DNA of 17,093 nt. Source: Planctomycetota bacterium. Its GTDB lineage: Bacteria; Planctomycetota; Phycisphaerae; Phycisphaerales; SM1A02. Below, in pieces: positions 1 through 7,633 of this stretch; within the stretch, counting starts at the first letter, position 1; each line of letters starts with the position of its first letter. The notes beneath the pieces were generated by a model, which saw nothing but the letters and a program-made list of their open reading frames with translations, had not been told where the DNA came from and did no database searches. Location: positions 1 through 17,093 of the forward strand of contig RFOC01000019.1 of NCBI GenBank assembly GCA_009926815.1. Reading direction: 5' to 3'. Made by a program: the position numbers and the translations under genes.

Positions 1-2
1 GA

Positions 3-1676
3 TCATCTTCGGAAGGTACCCCACGCCAGCGGTTGCCACCAGCGCACCAGCGCCTCCCGCCGGTCGCGCGGCACCGCGTAGGCGTCTGCGCTCGCCTGCG
101 CGAAGGCGGTCATGGCCTCCATCCGCCCGCGATCGTCCGCGGCACGCCGGAATCGCTGCAGCCACTCGGCCGAGCGCTTCCAGGCAGCCAGTCCCGTCGG
201 CAGCGGAAGATCCAGCACCTGGCGTGCGCTCAGCTTGATGGCCTTGGGCGAGAGACCCGCCCCCGCATGTCGCCACCACGCCACCGCGCTGCAGGCCGGC
301 GAGAGCACCGCCGCCGCCAGCAACCACAGGTCCGCCGCATCGTGGGGCAGCAGTCGGATCACGGGCACACCCGGTGCCAACTCGCCGAAGGGATCCACCA
401 CCGCCTCGATCACCGGCGTCTGCGTGGCCACCAGGATCTTCGGGTGCAGGGCATCGCTGAGCCAGCCACGCATCACCGGACGCGAAAGCAGCGCCGGCAC
501 GCGAGCCGCCGGGTGCTGGAAGCTTCGACCCAGCAGTCGAGCGGGCCGCTCGCCCCAGTGCGAGGCGTTCCAGCCGATGAGTCCCGTGGTCAGCACCGGA
601 AGACGATCCATGCGCGACGCGCCACGATCGATCGCGGCGGTGCGCGGCCGAAAGGCGTTCAGGCCGCGTCCGGCATGTCGGTCGTCGCAGAGCGTGCCCC
701 GCATGCCGTAGAACTGGTCGCGAAAGTCCGCCGTGGCGCTCGCCAGGTTCCCCACCACGCGCGCCTGCCCCGGCTCGAGCGCCGGCACCCCGGCACCCGC
801 CGCCGCGGCCGCGCTCCAGCGACCCCGCCACACCGCCCACGGCAGTTCCGTGTCTACCTGGCCCTCCATGCGAAGGGCGGACGCACGCTGCCCACCGCCC
901 CGCCGGACCAGCGTGAGCGCGGCCACTCGCGTGCCGGCGTCGAAGACGAAGCGGTCATCCATCCACACGGCCGACAGCTCGGCCAGTTCCCCCACGGCTC
1001 GCCGCACGGGATCCGCGCTGGCCACCGCCAGCATGGAGCGAGGCAGCACCACGCAGGCTCGGCCGCCGTCGCGCAGCGCACGGGCGATCAACAGCAGGAA
1101 GGCCGCGGCGGGGTCCGCGTAGCCGCCCACCGCATCACCGAACCGCCTGCGCCAACGGGTGGCCGTGGCCCGGTCGATGGCGGTGCCTCGCTTCAACTGG
1201 CCCAGGAAGGGCGGGTTCGCCACCACCACGTCGGCCTGCAGCCACCCGGGCGTCACCGCCGTGGCGTCCGCCACGCGAACATTCGACCGCACGATCCGCT
1301 CCACGGCCGCTCCGCCGCCGAGCAGCGAGACGATCCGTGTCCGGGCCACGTCCGCCGTCTCCCGATCGATCTCCACGCCGCGGAGCGCCCGCGCCACCGC
1401 CACCGCCGGACGTCCGTTGGAGAGCAGGATCCGTGCCGCGGCCACCAGCAGGTTGCCCGTGCCGCATGCGGGATCGAGGACGCTCGGCACGCCTCGCCGC
1501 TGCCGCAGCCACGGCGCAAGCGCGGATTCCGCCACGCGCTGGGCCAGTTCCGGCGGCGTCATGTAGGCGCCGCGTCGCCGCCGAGTCTCGGGATCGCGCC
1601 GAAGCGCCTCCTCGTGCGCCTCGCCCAGCCACGCCAGGTCGCCACCGGCGCCGGCTTTCGCTACCGTTCGGCCCAT
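3..1676 (-). CDS. N6-adenine DNA methyltransferase (Eco57I/TaqI-like), apparently orphan
   Basis: This 557-residue protein is predicted to transfer a methyl group from SAM to adenine N6 in a specific DNA site. The motifs run in the gamma-class order: motif X 'GAYMTPPELA' at about residues 36-45, motif I DPACGTGN at 68-75 (SAM binding), 'VEID' at 101-104 (ribose-binding acidic residue), and the catalytic NPPF at 154-157. The C-terminal part, with 'LSPKAIKLSARQVLDLPLP' late in the protein, looks like the target-recognition region of such enzymes. I see no PD-(D/E)xK or HNH nuclease motif, and no restriction or specificity subunit is next to it, although the window ends just past its stop. The ATG start overlaps the ATG of the divergent methyltransferase by two bases. 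There is no Shine-Dalgarno sequence, but a TAGATT box lies 9 nt upstream, as for a leaderless mRNA. It could be a defence or epigenetic orphan methylase. Confidence 0.88.
   Translation of the reverse strand: MGRTVAKAGAGGDLAWLGEAHEEALRRDPETRRRRGAYMTPPELAQRVAESALAPWLRQRRGVPSVLDPACGTGNLLVAAARILLSNGRPAVAVARALRGVEIDRETADVARTRIVSLLGGGAAVERIVRSNVRVADATAVTPGWLQADVVVANPPFLGQLKRGTAIDRATATRWRRRFGDAVGGYADPAAAFLLLIARALRDGGRACVVLPRSMLAVASADPVRRAVGELAELSAVWMDDRFVFDAGTRVAALTLVRRGGGQRASALRMEGQVDTELPWAVWRGRWSAAAAAGAGVPALEPGQARVVGNLASATADFRDQFYGMRGTLCDDRHAGRGLNAFRPRTAAIDRGASRMDRLPVLTTGLIGWNASHWGERPARLLGRSFQHPAARVPALLSRPVMRGWLSDALHPKILVATQTPVIEAVVDPFGELAPGVPVIRLLPHDAADLWLLAAAVLSPACSAVAWWRHAGAGLSPKAIKLSARQVLDLPLPTGLAAWKRSAEWLQRFRRAADDRGRMEAMTAFAQASADAYAVPRDRREALVRWWQPLAWGTFRR
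1662..1667 (+). promoter_or_regulatory. Putative leaderless -10 box (TACCGT) for the 1675 methyltransferase
   Basis: TACCGT fits TAnnnT and ends 7 nt before the ATG at 1675, which would put the transcription start at or next to the start codon. It lies within codons of the oppositely directed DNA methylase. No clear -35 box is visible. Confidence 0.35.
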
Positions 1677-2505
1677 GTCCAGCGGAATCTACGCGCACCC
1701 TGCCCTCTACGCCGCCTTCCACCAACTGGAGCCGGAACTCATCCGGTCGGCGCTGGACTGGGCCAGGCGAGGCGTGCGACCCGGCCCGCGCAAGCGGCGA
1801 CGTCCTCCCGGCACGGGCCTCAGGCATGTCCATCGCGTCTACGAGCCTGGATGCGGTCCGGGACAGTGGCTGGCCGTCTTCGCGCGGATGGGCTGCCAGG
1901 TCCACGGCCTCGACATGGAGCCGGCCATGGCGAAGGCCGCCAAGGCCGCCATCCCGCACGCCACGGTGCTGACGGGCGACATGTCCGCTCCGCCCTCCGA
2001 ACTGCTGGAGGAGGCGGCCGCGGAACCCTTCGACCTGGCGCTCAACCTGCATGGCACCGTCGGTCACCTGCCCTCGCCGGAGGCCGTCGAGCGGCACCTT
2101 CGCTCGGTGTGGCTCATGCTGAGGCCGGGTGGCGTGTACCTGTGGGGCCTCACGGTGCGAAGCGGTCGAAGAGCCAGCGAGCCGATGATCCTGGGCGAAT
2201 ACGGTCCGCGACCGATCGGCGGCGGCGGCATGGCCGCGCTTCGGAGCGTCTCGCTGGGCGCGGCGGCCGGAAGTCCCTACGAGCGCATCCAGCACCTCAT
2301 GATGACCTTCGGCGTGGATGCGGCCGGTCCCATGATCGCCGAGACCTACGACCTGATCACCTTCCCGCTGCCGTGGGTGCGCCGCGCGCTCAAGCGAACC
2401 GGTCCGTGGACGCTGGTCGAGGCCCACGACATGCTGGCGGAGGGGTTCCCGCGGATCCGTCTGGGCCCCGAGTCGAGTGACGTGACGCTGGTGCTGCGGA
2501 AGTAG
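1675..2505 (+). CDS. Class I SAM-dependent methyltransferase, substrate unknown
   Basis: This 276-residue protein has the Rossmann-like methyltransferase fold. Motif I 'VYEPGCGPGQWLAVFARMG' spans about residues 55-73, the acidic residue after beta-2 is D80, 'GDM' is at 101-103, 'FDLALN' at 119-124, 'GTVGHL' at 127-132 and 'LRPGG' at 149-153. The N-terminus 'IYAHPALYAAFH' resembles the capping helix of methyltransferase domain-25 proteins that act on small molecules. A basic insert (about residues 31-50, rich in Arg and Pro) precedes motif I. The substrate cannot be told from sequence. The ATG is chosen because it gives the family-like N-terminus. It shares two bases with the start of the opposite gene, so it has no room for a private leader. 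Transcription probably ends in the long hairpin directly after its TAG stop. Confidence 0.85.
   Translation: MSSGIYAHPALYAAFHQLEPELIRSALDWARRGVRPGPRKRRRPPGTGLRHVHRVYEPGCGPGQWLAVFARMGCQVHGLDMEPAMAKAAKAAIPHATVLTGDMSAPPSELLEEAAAEPFDLALNLHGTVGHLPSPEAVERHLRSVWLMLRPGGVYLWGLTVRSGRRASEPMILGEYGPRPIGGGGMAALRSVSLGAAAGSPYERIQHLMMTFGVDAAGPMIAETYDLITFPLPWVRRALKRTGPWTLVEAHDMLAEGFPRIRLGPESSDVTLVLRK
1686..1691 (-). promoter_or_regulatory. Putative leaderless -10 box (TAGATT) for the N6 DNA methylase
   Basis: On the minus strand TAGATT ends 9 nt before the ATG at 1676. It lies inside the first codons of the divergent methyltransferase gene. No ribosome-binding site is present between it and the start codon. 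Confidence 0.35.
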
Positions 2506-2506
2506 A

Positions 2507-2565
2507 GAGGGACGGGCCTCCATACAGGACCTTCTGCGAAGGTCCTGTATGGAGGCCCGTCCCTC
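2507..2565. terminator. Perfect 28-bp inverted repeat, probable bidirectional terminator
   Basis: Arms 2507-2534 and 2538-2565 are perfectly complementary and separated only by TGC. The hairpin begins two bases after the TAG stop of the upstream plus-strand gene and ends three bases before the stop of the minus-strand gene, so it fills the whole gap. Neither side has a T-run, so it is not a textbook intrinsic terminator. The position between convergent genes still makes transcript termination or 3'-end protection the simplest role. It could also be a dispersed genomic repeat. Confidence 0.7.
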
Positions 2566-2568
2566 CCC

Positions 2569-4008
2569 TCACTGGATCGGCGCCATCAGCCGCGCCACGC
2601 GAGCCGCCACGCGGAACCACCACGGCCGTCGCTCGAACTCCGCCACGCTCGTGCCGTGGCATCGCTCGAAGTCGCGGCCCATCATGGCCTGCACCTCCGC
2701 GTGCACCGGGCCCTCGGCCAGCACGGTGATCTCGAAGTTGATCCGGAAACTCCGGTTGTCGAAGTTGGCCGTGCCCACCGCCGCGGTGTCGTCGCTCAGC
2801 ACCACCTTGTGATGCAGGAAGGCCTTGTTGTACCGGTACACCTTCACGCCCGCCGGGATGATGTCGGGGTAGAAGCTGTACGCCGAGAGCTTCACCAGCC
2901 AGTTGTCGGTGCGCTCCGGGATCATCACCCGCACGTCCACGCCCCGCTTGGCGGCCAGCTGCAGCGCCGCCGTGATGCCCTCGTCGGGCACGAAGTAGGG
3001 CGTGGCGATCCACAGCCGCCGCTTCGCCGCGCACACCATGTGCAGGAACATGAGCGTGCACGTCTCGAAGGGATCCGCAGGGCTGCTCGGCATCACGATC
3101 ACGCGGTTGGCGCCGTTCGCGGGCGCCACCGGCTCCCAGGCCAGCTCCGGCACCGTGCCCGTGGCCCACTTCCAGTCCTCGCACCACGCCAGCTGCACGC
3201 CCAGCACGCTCGGCCCCTCCAGACGCAGGTGCGTGTCGCGCCACTCGCCCACGTCCGGATCCCGGCCCAGGTACTCGTCGCCCACGTTGATCCCGCCCAC
3301 GAAGGCCTCGCGCCCGTCCACCACCACGATCTTGCGGTGGTTGCGGAAGTTGATCTGGAAGCGGTTGCCGCCCTTCGTGGTCTTGAACCCGCTCACGTGG
3401 CAGCCTGCCGCCTCCAGCGGCTGCAGGTAGGCATCCGCAAGTCCGGCGCATCCGATCTCGTCGTAGAGGAAGAACACCTGCACCCCCCGGGCCTGCGCCT
3501 CCAGCAGCGCCTGACGGTATCGCCGCCCGATCCCGTCGTCATGCACGATGTAGAACTGCGACAGCACGTAGTGCCTGGCCCGGCCAATGCCCGCCAGGAT
3601 GGCGTCGAAGGTCGCCTGCCCATCCACCAGCAGGTCCACCGCGTTGCCCGCGGTCGCGGGCAGCGTCGCCAGATGCTCCAGCGCCGGTCCCAGCCCATCG
3701 GTCGCCTGCGACTCGTGCACCGCATGCGGCTCCACCGCCTCTCGAGCCCGTCGCCACAACGCATGCAGCTCGCGTTGCCCACGACGGATGGCGCGGACGT
3801 AGCCATCGAACCTGCGGCTGCCGAAAGTGAGGTAGAAGGGAATGGCGATGGCCGGCATGAGCAGCAGCGCGATCGCCCATGCGATGGTGCCCTGCGGCGT
3901 CCGGTTGCGCATGACCGCGTCCGCCGCCAGCACCAGGCCCGCCACCTCCACCAGCAGCACGCCGGCGGCCACGACCAGCGTCCAGTCGAGCGCCATGCCC
4001 TGGGTCAT
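2569..4008 (-). CDS. cls: Cardiolipin synthase, ClsA-type phospholipase D family
   Basis: This 479-residue membrane enzyme joins two phosphatidylglycerol molecules into cardiolipin and glycerol at the cytoplasmic membrane. Two N-terminal hydrophobic segments (about residues 9-28 and 41-62) form the usual PLDc_N membrane anchor. Both catalytic HKD motifs are intact: H224-x-K226-x4-D231 in 'NHRKIVVVDG', and H399-x-K401-x4-D406 in 'HHKVVLSD', each followed by the typical G(G/T)xN stretch. The length matches bacterial ClsA (about 480 residues). It lies 43 bp downstream of the TPR-like gene on the same strand. It probably also has its own promoter, because TAGGTT ends 6 nt before the ATG. The long hairpin at 2507-2565 would terminate it. 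Function is confident at family level; other PLD-family lipid synthases are less likely given the length and anchor. Confidence 0.93.
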   Translation of the reverse strand: MTQGMALDWTLVVAAGVLLVEVAGLVLAADAVMRNRTPQGTIAWAIALLLMPAIAIPFYLTFGSRRFDGYVRAIRRGQRELHALWRRAREAVEPHAVHESQATDGLGPALEHLATLPATAGNAVDLLVDGQATFDAILAGIGRARHYVLSQFYIVHDDGIGRRYRQALLEAQARGVQVFFLYDEIGCAGLADAYLQPLEAAGCHVSGFKTTKGGNRFQINFRNHRKIVVVDGREAFVGGINVGDEYLGRDPDVGEWRDTHLRLEGPSVLGVQLAWCEDWKWATGTVPELAWEPVAPANGANRVIVMPSSPADPFETCTLMFLHMVCAAKRRLWIATPYFVPDEGITAALQLAAKRGVDVRVMIPERTDNWLVKLSAYSFYPDIIPAGVKVYRYNKAFLHHKVVLSDDTAAVGTANFDNRSFRINFEITVLAEGPVHAEVQAMMGRDFERCHGTSVAEFERRPWWFRVAARVARLMAPIQ

Positions 4009-4014
4009 GCGTCC

Positions 4015-4020
4015 AACCTA
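4015..4020 (-). promoter_or_regulatory. Putative leaderless -10 box (TAGGTT) for cls
   Basis: TAGGTT on the minus strand ends 6 nt before the cls ATG. It lies in the 43-bp gap after the upstream gene, so cls may be transcribed on its own as well as from the operon. Confidence 0.4.
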
Positions 4021-4051
4021 TCACCGCGCCGTGGCCAGGCGCCCCGCGGGT

Positions 4052-6244
4052 TCACGACTGCTTGTTGTCCTGCCACCGGAGCGTGGGCACCGGCAACCAT
4101 CGCTCGCGCCTGGCCGCCTCGCCCAGCGGCGTGTCCCCGCAGCGACGCACGAGCGCCTTGTAGAAGCGATCGGCCGCCTTCGGATCACGCGGGGCCAGCC
4201 AGCGTCCGGCGATCCAGAGCACCCTCGCGGTCTGCGGGTCCTGATCCGGCATGAGCATGGCGGCCTGCCACGCCAGCTCGGCCGCCACGTACCGGTAGTG
4301 GAACCGGAGCGCCGGCGTCGGCTGGGCGGCCTCGGCCCGCTCCACTTCCAGTCGCGTGGGCAGCATGCCGGTCGCGGGCGGATCGTCGATCCGGCACTGC
4401 AGTTCGTCCAGGCCCTGATACTGGCCATCCACCCGATGCTGATCCGGCCAGAGTTCCGTGCCGACCAGTTCCATGCCGCTCTGCCGCATGCGCTGCGCCG
4501 CTGCCCAGAGCGCGCTCGCGCGGATCGAGGGTGGCAGCACCGGATCCTTCCCCTGCTTCAGCAGCTGCTCGATCTCGTGGCTCGAGGCCTGCAGGCCCGC
4601 AGGCATGTACCCCGCCGCAAGGGCCCATCGCCCCTCGCGAGCCAGCCGCCGGGCCAGCAGGTACCGGATCTCGGCGCGGCAGGCCCTGGGTTCCGACTGC
4701 GGATGCTGCAGCGACATGTGCCCCAGCATCGTGGGATCGTGATCCGTGATCCCGTCGACCACGGCCCGCAACTCGTCGGAGGTCATCACGCGCTCCGCCA
4801 CATAGGCCGCATCGCCCCAGAAGCACCCACGAAGGAGCATGTCCAGCGCCTCGGCGTAGCGGTCCCTGGCCAGCATCACGATCGCGTGCTCACCCATTCG
4901 CCACGAGCCCGCCTTCATCTCCACGTCGAACTCCACCGACAGCCACCACAGGGCCGGATCGCCACCGCGAGCCACCGTCGCGTAGTGCTCCGCGGCCGCA
5001 TCCAGGTCCCCGCGGCGGACCGCCAGCTTGGCCTTCACCCAGGCCGCCAGCGCCGAATCCGGCGCCAGGCAGGCCCAGCGATCGGCCAGCTCGAAGTCCG
5101 CATGCCGATAGGCCAGCATCGCGGCGCGATCCGCCCCGATGTCGCCCACCGTGCCCGCCTGCTCCAGCGCCCGCAGCCAGTCGTTGGCCAGATCCTCGCG
5201 GATCCACGTGGGTTCGTCCATCCAGTCCGGTCGCTCCCAGTTGCTCCCATTCAGGTACGCGGTCACCAGGCTGGCGGCCACGGGATCGGCCGCCACGTCA
5301 CGCAGCAGTTCCGGGGGACTCTCGAGCGCATGCTGACACACGATGCGAAGTGATCGTGTCGCGTCGTACCCGGCCGCCCAATGCTCCAGGTACAGGTGCA
5401 TGGCGTCCACCAGGCGTCCCGACTGCATGGCCGCACGGGCCTCCCAGCCGATGCTCGCCGCCGCCATGCCAAGCGAATCGGCGTAGCCCTCGGAGGCCAG
5501 CTGCCGCACCTTCCGGAACCACTCGATGGCCGCCTCGGGATCGGCGTCCTGCTGCTCTCGCCCCAGCCGATACGCGGCCCAGACGCTCCGCCAGCACCGT
5601 GCCTCGGGCGGAAGCGCCAGGATCTGCCGAAGCGGATCGGACGGCAGCGTCGCCTCATCGGTCAGCGTGAGGCCATCCCCCACCCATCCATCGGGCCTGT
5701 CGCAGCACCACCCCGGTTCCCGTTGCGGCGGCATGGCCAGGTCCACGCCTCCCAAGGCCACCCGTGCATCCGCGTCCAACCGCTGGTCCTCGCCCTCGGC
5801 GGCAGCGTCGGCCGCGTGCGGTTCGGCCAGGTTCCGGGGCGCGCTCCACGGCAGTCGATGCTCGGCGTAGAGCCAGAACTCCTCGGGAATCTCGGCGGGA
5901 ATCTCCTGCAGGTTCGTGGCCCCCACATAGCCGCGCACGCGGCGGTCGCTCCGCGACACCCCCAGGGCCATGGCCAGATCCGCGCCGTCATCCTGCACCT
6001 GACTGGAGTACTCGCACGTGCCCGCGGCCAGCGGCACCAGCGTCCCCAGACGGTGGGGACGAAGCCGGATGAACTCGCGATCCACCCTCGCGCCGGGAAA
6101 CCTGTCCAGCGATTCGATGCTCCCGAACTGCAGGATGGAAGGCATGCTCCGTCCGCAGGCCAGCGAGAGGACCCAGCCCGCAAGCAGCGGGAGCACCGCG
6201 AGCATGGGCGTGATCCGACCGCCCCGTCTAGTCGTCTTCCACAT
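4052..6244 (-). CDS. Large exported TPR-like protein of unknown function
   Basis: With the start at 6244 this is a 730-residue protein. The N-terminus has a basic stretch, then the hydrophobic 'MLAVLPLLAGWVLSLAC', a signal peptide ending at C30. The lipobox is imperfect (S-L-A-C), so it may be a lipoprotein or a simply secreted protein. The second half is helical and rich in Ala, Trp and Arg, with TPR/Sel1-like stretches such as 'DPEAAIEWFRKVRQLASEG' and 'AAMQSGRLVDAMHLYLEHW', typical of a protein-interaction scaffold. No catalytic motif is recognised. The start is chosen because a strong GGAGGT at 6253-6258 lies 8 nt upstream. A longer open frame extends to 6466 but only shadows the neighbouring gene. 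The start overlaps the stop of the DUF3142 gene by 17 nt, so the two are translationally coupled and probably act together in the envelope. Confidence 0.75.
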   Translation of the reverse strand: MWKTTRRGGRITPMLAVLPLLAGWVLSLACGRSMPSILQFGSIESLDRFPGARVDREFIRLRPHRLGTLVPLAAGTCEYSSQVQDDGADLAMALGVSRSDRRVRGYVGATNLQEIPAEIPEEFWLYAEHRLPWSAPRNLAEPHAADAAAEGEDQRLDADARVALGGVDLAMPPQREPGWCCDRPDGWVGDGLTLTDEATLPSDPLRQILALPPEARCWRSVWAAYRLGREQQDADPEAAIEWFRKVRQLASEGYADSLGMAAASIGWEARAAMQSGRLVDAMHLYLEHWAAGYDATRSLRIVCQHALESPPELLRDVAADPVAASLVTAYLNGSNWERPDWMDEPTWIREDLANDWLRALEQAGTVGDIGADRAAMLAYRHADFELADRWACLAPDSALAAWVKAKLAVRRGDLDAAAEHYATVARGGDPALWWLSVEFDVEMKAGSWRMGEHAIVMLARDRYAEALDMLLRGCFWGDAAYVAERVMTSDELRAVVDGITDHDPTMLGHMSLQHPQSEPRACRAEIRYLLARRLAREGRWALAAGYMPAGLQASSHEIEQLLKQGKDPVLPPSIRASALWAAAQRMRQSGMELVGTELWPDQHRVDGQYQGLDELQCRIDDPPATGMLPTRLEVERAEAAQPTPALRFHYRYVAAELAWQAAMLMPDQDPQTARVLWIAGRWLAPRDPKAADRFYKALVRRCGDTPLGEAARRERWLPVPTLRWQDNKQS

Positions 6245-7514
6245 GAAGCGTGACCTCCGTGTCCGCATCGAATCGCATCCATGCCACGCGGCGCCGTTCG
6301 CCGGGACGCAGTCGACGATCACCCGGCGCCGCCAACGAGAAGTTCGCCGCACCGGGCCCGCCGCCGGCCGTGACCACCGTGCCCAGGCCATCCCGGCCCA
6401 GGAGCGTGGTGCCATCCTTCCACCGGGCCGACCAGCCGCGCGGCAGCGGCGCATCGGCGTCGCCATCGTTCCGGGCCACGATCTCCACCAGCCCGGGCGC
6501 AGGATGCTCCGTCTCCATTCGAAGCGACCCCTGCGGCACCACGCCCCGCATCACGCTGGCCAGCGTGGGCCACGACCAGTTCAGGCGATCGCCCTCCACG
6601 GGCAGCCGGTACCACACCACGCCGCGCATGCAGGCCGGACGATCCTCCAGCCAGCCGCGCACCAGCCCCGCGATGGCGGCTGGATCGGCGGAGAGTTCGC
6701 GCACGCCGGCGGCCCCGCGCAGGCGCTCATCGTGCGCCTCGGCCACCAGCCCGGTCACTCGCTGGTCGGATCCATGCACGACCAGGTAGCCGTAGGTGGG
6801 CAGCGCCACGTCGAAGGGCACGCCAAAGCCGGCGGCCCGCTCCACCCAGCGCGTGGCATCCCGGGCATCGCAGAGCGTGGCCTCCGGTCCCTCCAGGCGA
6901 GCGCGGTCGAAGGCGTGCACCTGCAGCACGAAGCGAGGCACGCTGCGCACCAGCGGTCCAAAGTCGCCGCTGGACATCCACGTGGGCAGCGTGGTCAGCG
7001 TCACGGGCAGAGGCGCGAGCGCCCCCGAGACCTCCTGCACCAGCGCGCGATACGCGGCCAGCTGGCTCGTCGCGGCGTCGAAGTCCAGCTGAAGTTCCGC
7101 GGGCTCCAGTCCCCCCTCCCTCGCCGCGCGCACCACGGACTGGGCCTGCGAGCGGACCCAGGCCACGGCCTCCGGGTCCGACAGCGTGGCACGGTCACAC
7201 GAGCCCAGCCGAAGTGCAAGCCCCACGGGGCGACCGCATGCGGCCAGATCCCGCCAGGGCAGGCGCACGGCCGTCATGGTTCGGGCGTCGCCCGACCAGG
7301 CGATCTCGCCGGCCAGCACCGACACGTCGCGCATGCCTTGCAAACGCTGCTCCACGGCGCGACGCACTGCAGGCGTCCAATCCCTCTGCCACACGTACGC
7401 CGAGTGCTCCATGGCATGCTCCGCGCGCGGCGCTCGGGGCGCGTGCCACCAGAGCAGCGCTGCGGCGACCAGCACCACGGGAAGGAAGAGCGTTCGAGCC
7501 ACCCGCCGGAGCAT
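6228..7514 (-). CDS. DUF3142-domain protein, predicted exported
   Basis: This is a 428-residue protein. An N-terminal hydrophobic segment at about residues 8-22 after basic residues suggests a membrane anchor or signal sequence. 'AYVWQRDWTPAVRRAV' at about 39-54 and 'LQLDFDAATSQLAAYRAL' at about 141-158 match what I know of the DUF3142 family. That family is thought to adopt a TIM-barrel, glycosidase-like fold, but its activity is not established. The 'QLDFD' strand and 'LPTYGYLVVHG' (about 239-248) are the best candidates for an active-site region. The C-terminal 110 residues look like a beta-rich domain. It is the first gene of the minus-strand operon and overlaps the TPR-like gene by 17 nt. 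A TAGCCT box ends 6 nt before the ATG and there is no ribosome-binding site, consistent with a leaderless mRNA. Confidence 0.75.
   Translation of the reverse strand: MLRRVARTLFLPVVLVAAALLWWHAPRAPRAEHAMEHSAYVWQRDWTPAVRRAVEQRLQGMRDVSVLAGEIAWSGDARTMTAVRLPWRDLAACGRPVGLALRLGSCDRATLSDPEAVAWVRSQAQSVVRAAREGGLEPAELQLDFDAATSQLAAYRALVQEVSGALAPLPVTLTTLPTWMSSGDFGPLVRSVPRFVLQVHAFDRARLEGPEATLCDARDATRWVERAAGFGVPFDVALPTYGYLVVHGSDQRVTGLVAEAHDERLRGAAGVRELSADPAAIAGLVRGWLEDRPACMRGVVWYRLPVEGDRLNWSWPTLASVMRGVVPQGSLRMETEHPAPGLVEIVARNDGDADAPLPRGWSARWKDGTTLLGRDGLGTVVTAGGGPGAANFSLAAPGDRRLRPGERRRVAWMRFDADTEVTLHVEDD
6253..6258 (-). promoter_or_regulatory. Strong Shine-Dalgarno (GGAGGT) fixing the TPR-like gene start
   Basis: GGAGGT lies 8 nt upstream of the ATG at 6244, inside the last codons of the DUF3142 gene. 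It decides the start among several upstream in-frame ATGs and marks this as an internal operon gene. Confidence 0.7.
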
Positions 7515-7520
7515 GCGGGC

Positions 7521-7526
7521 AGGCTA
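7521..7526 (-). promoter_or_regulatory. Putative leaderless -10 box (TAGCCT) for the DUF3142 gene
   Basis: TAGCCT on the minus strand ends 6 nt before the ATG at 7514, in the 119-bp divergent gap with the reductase gene. No Shine-Dalgarno sequence lies between. Confidence 0.4.
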
Positions 7527-7633
7527 GCAGTGGTCCGCATGCAGGTTTCGCGGCCCAGACACGCCGGCTTCGCGGCGGGTCCGAAGGTCATGCACGCCGA
7601 CCGGCGTCTGGGCATCATGCGGGCGGAGACGCC

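Noticed and set aside
33..2480. Very long open frame of 815 codons on the plus strand, opposite the DNA methylase
   Set aside because: Its product is Arg/His/Pro-rich with no domain, and the opposite strand encodes a complete methylase motif set. Long antisense frames are expected in GC-rich DNA.
2656..4254. Plus-strand frames opposite cls and the TPR-like gene, and similar ones at 3842-5353, 6018-7637, 12410-14479 and 15936-17048
   Set aside because: All are low-complexity His/Arg/Ala-rich shadows of well-supported genes, without motifs or ribosome-binding sites.
6245..6466. N-terminal extension of the TPR-like gene to ATG 6466
   Set aside because: It overlaps the DUF3142 gene by over 200 bp, reads as Arg-rich nonsense, and buries the signal peptide. 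The GGAGGT site supports 6244.
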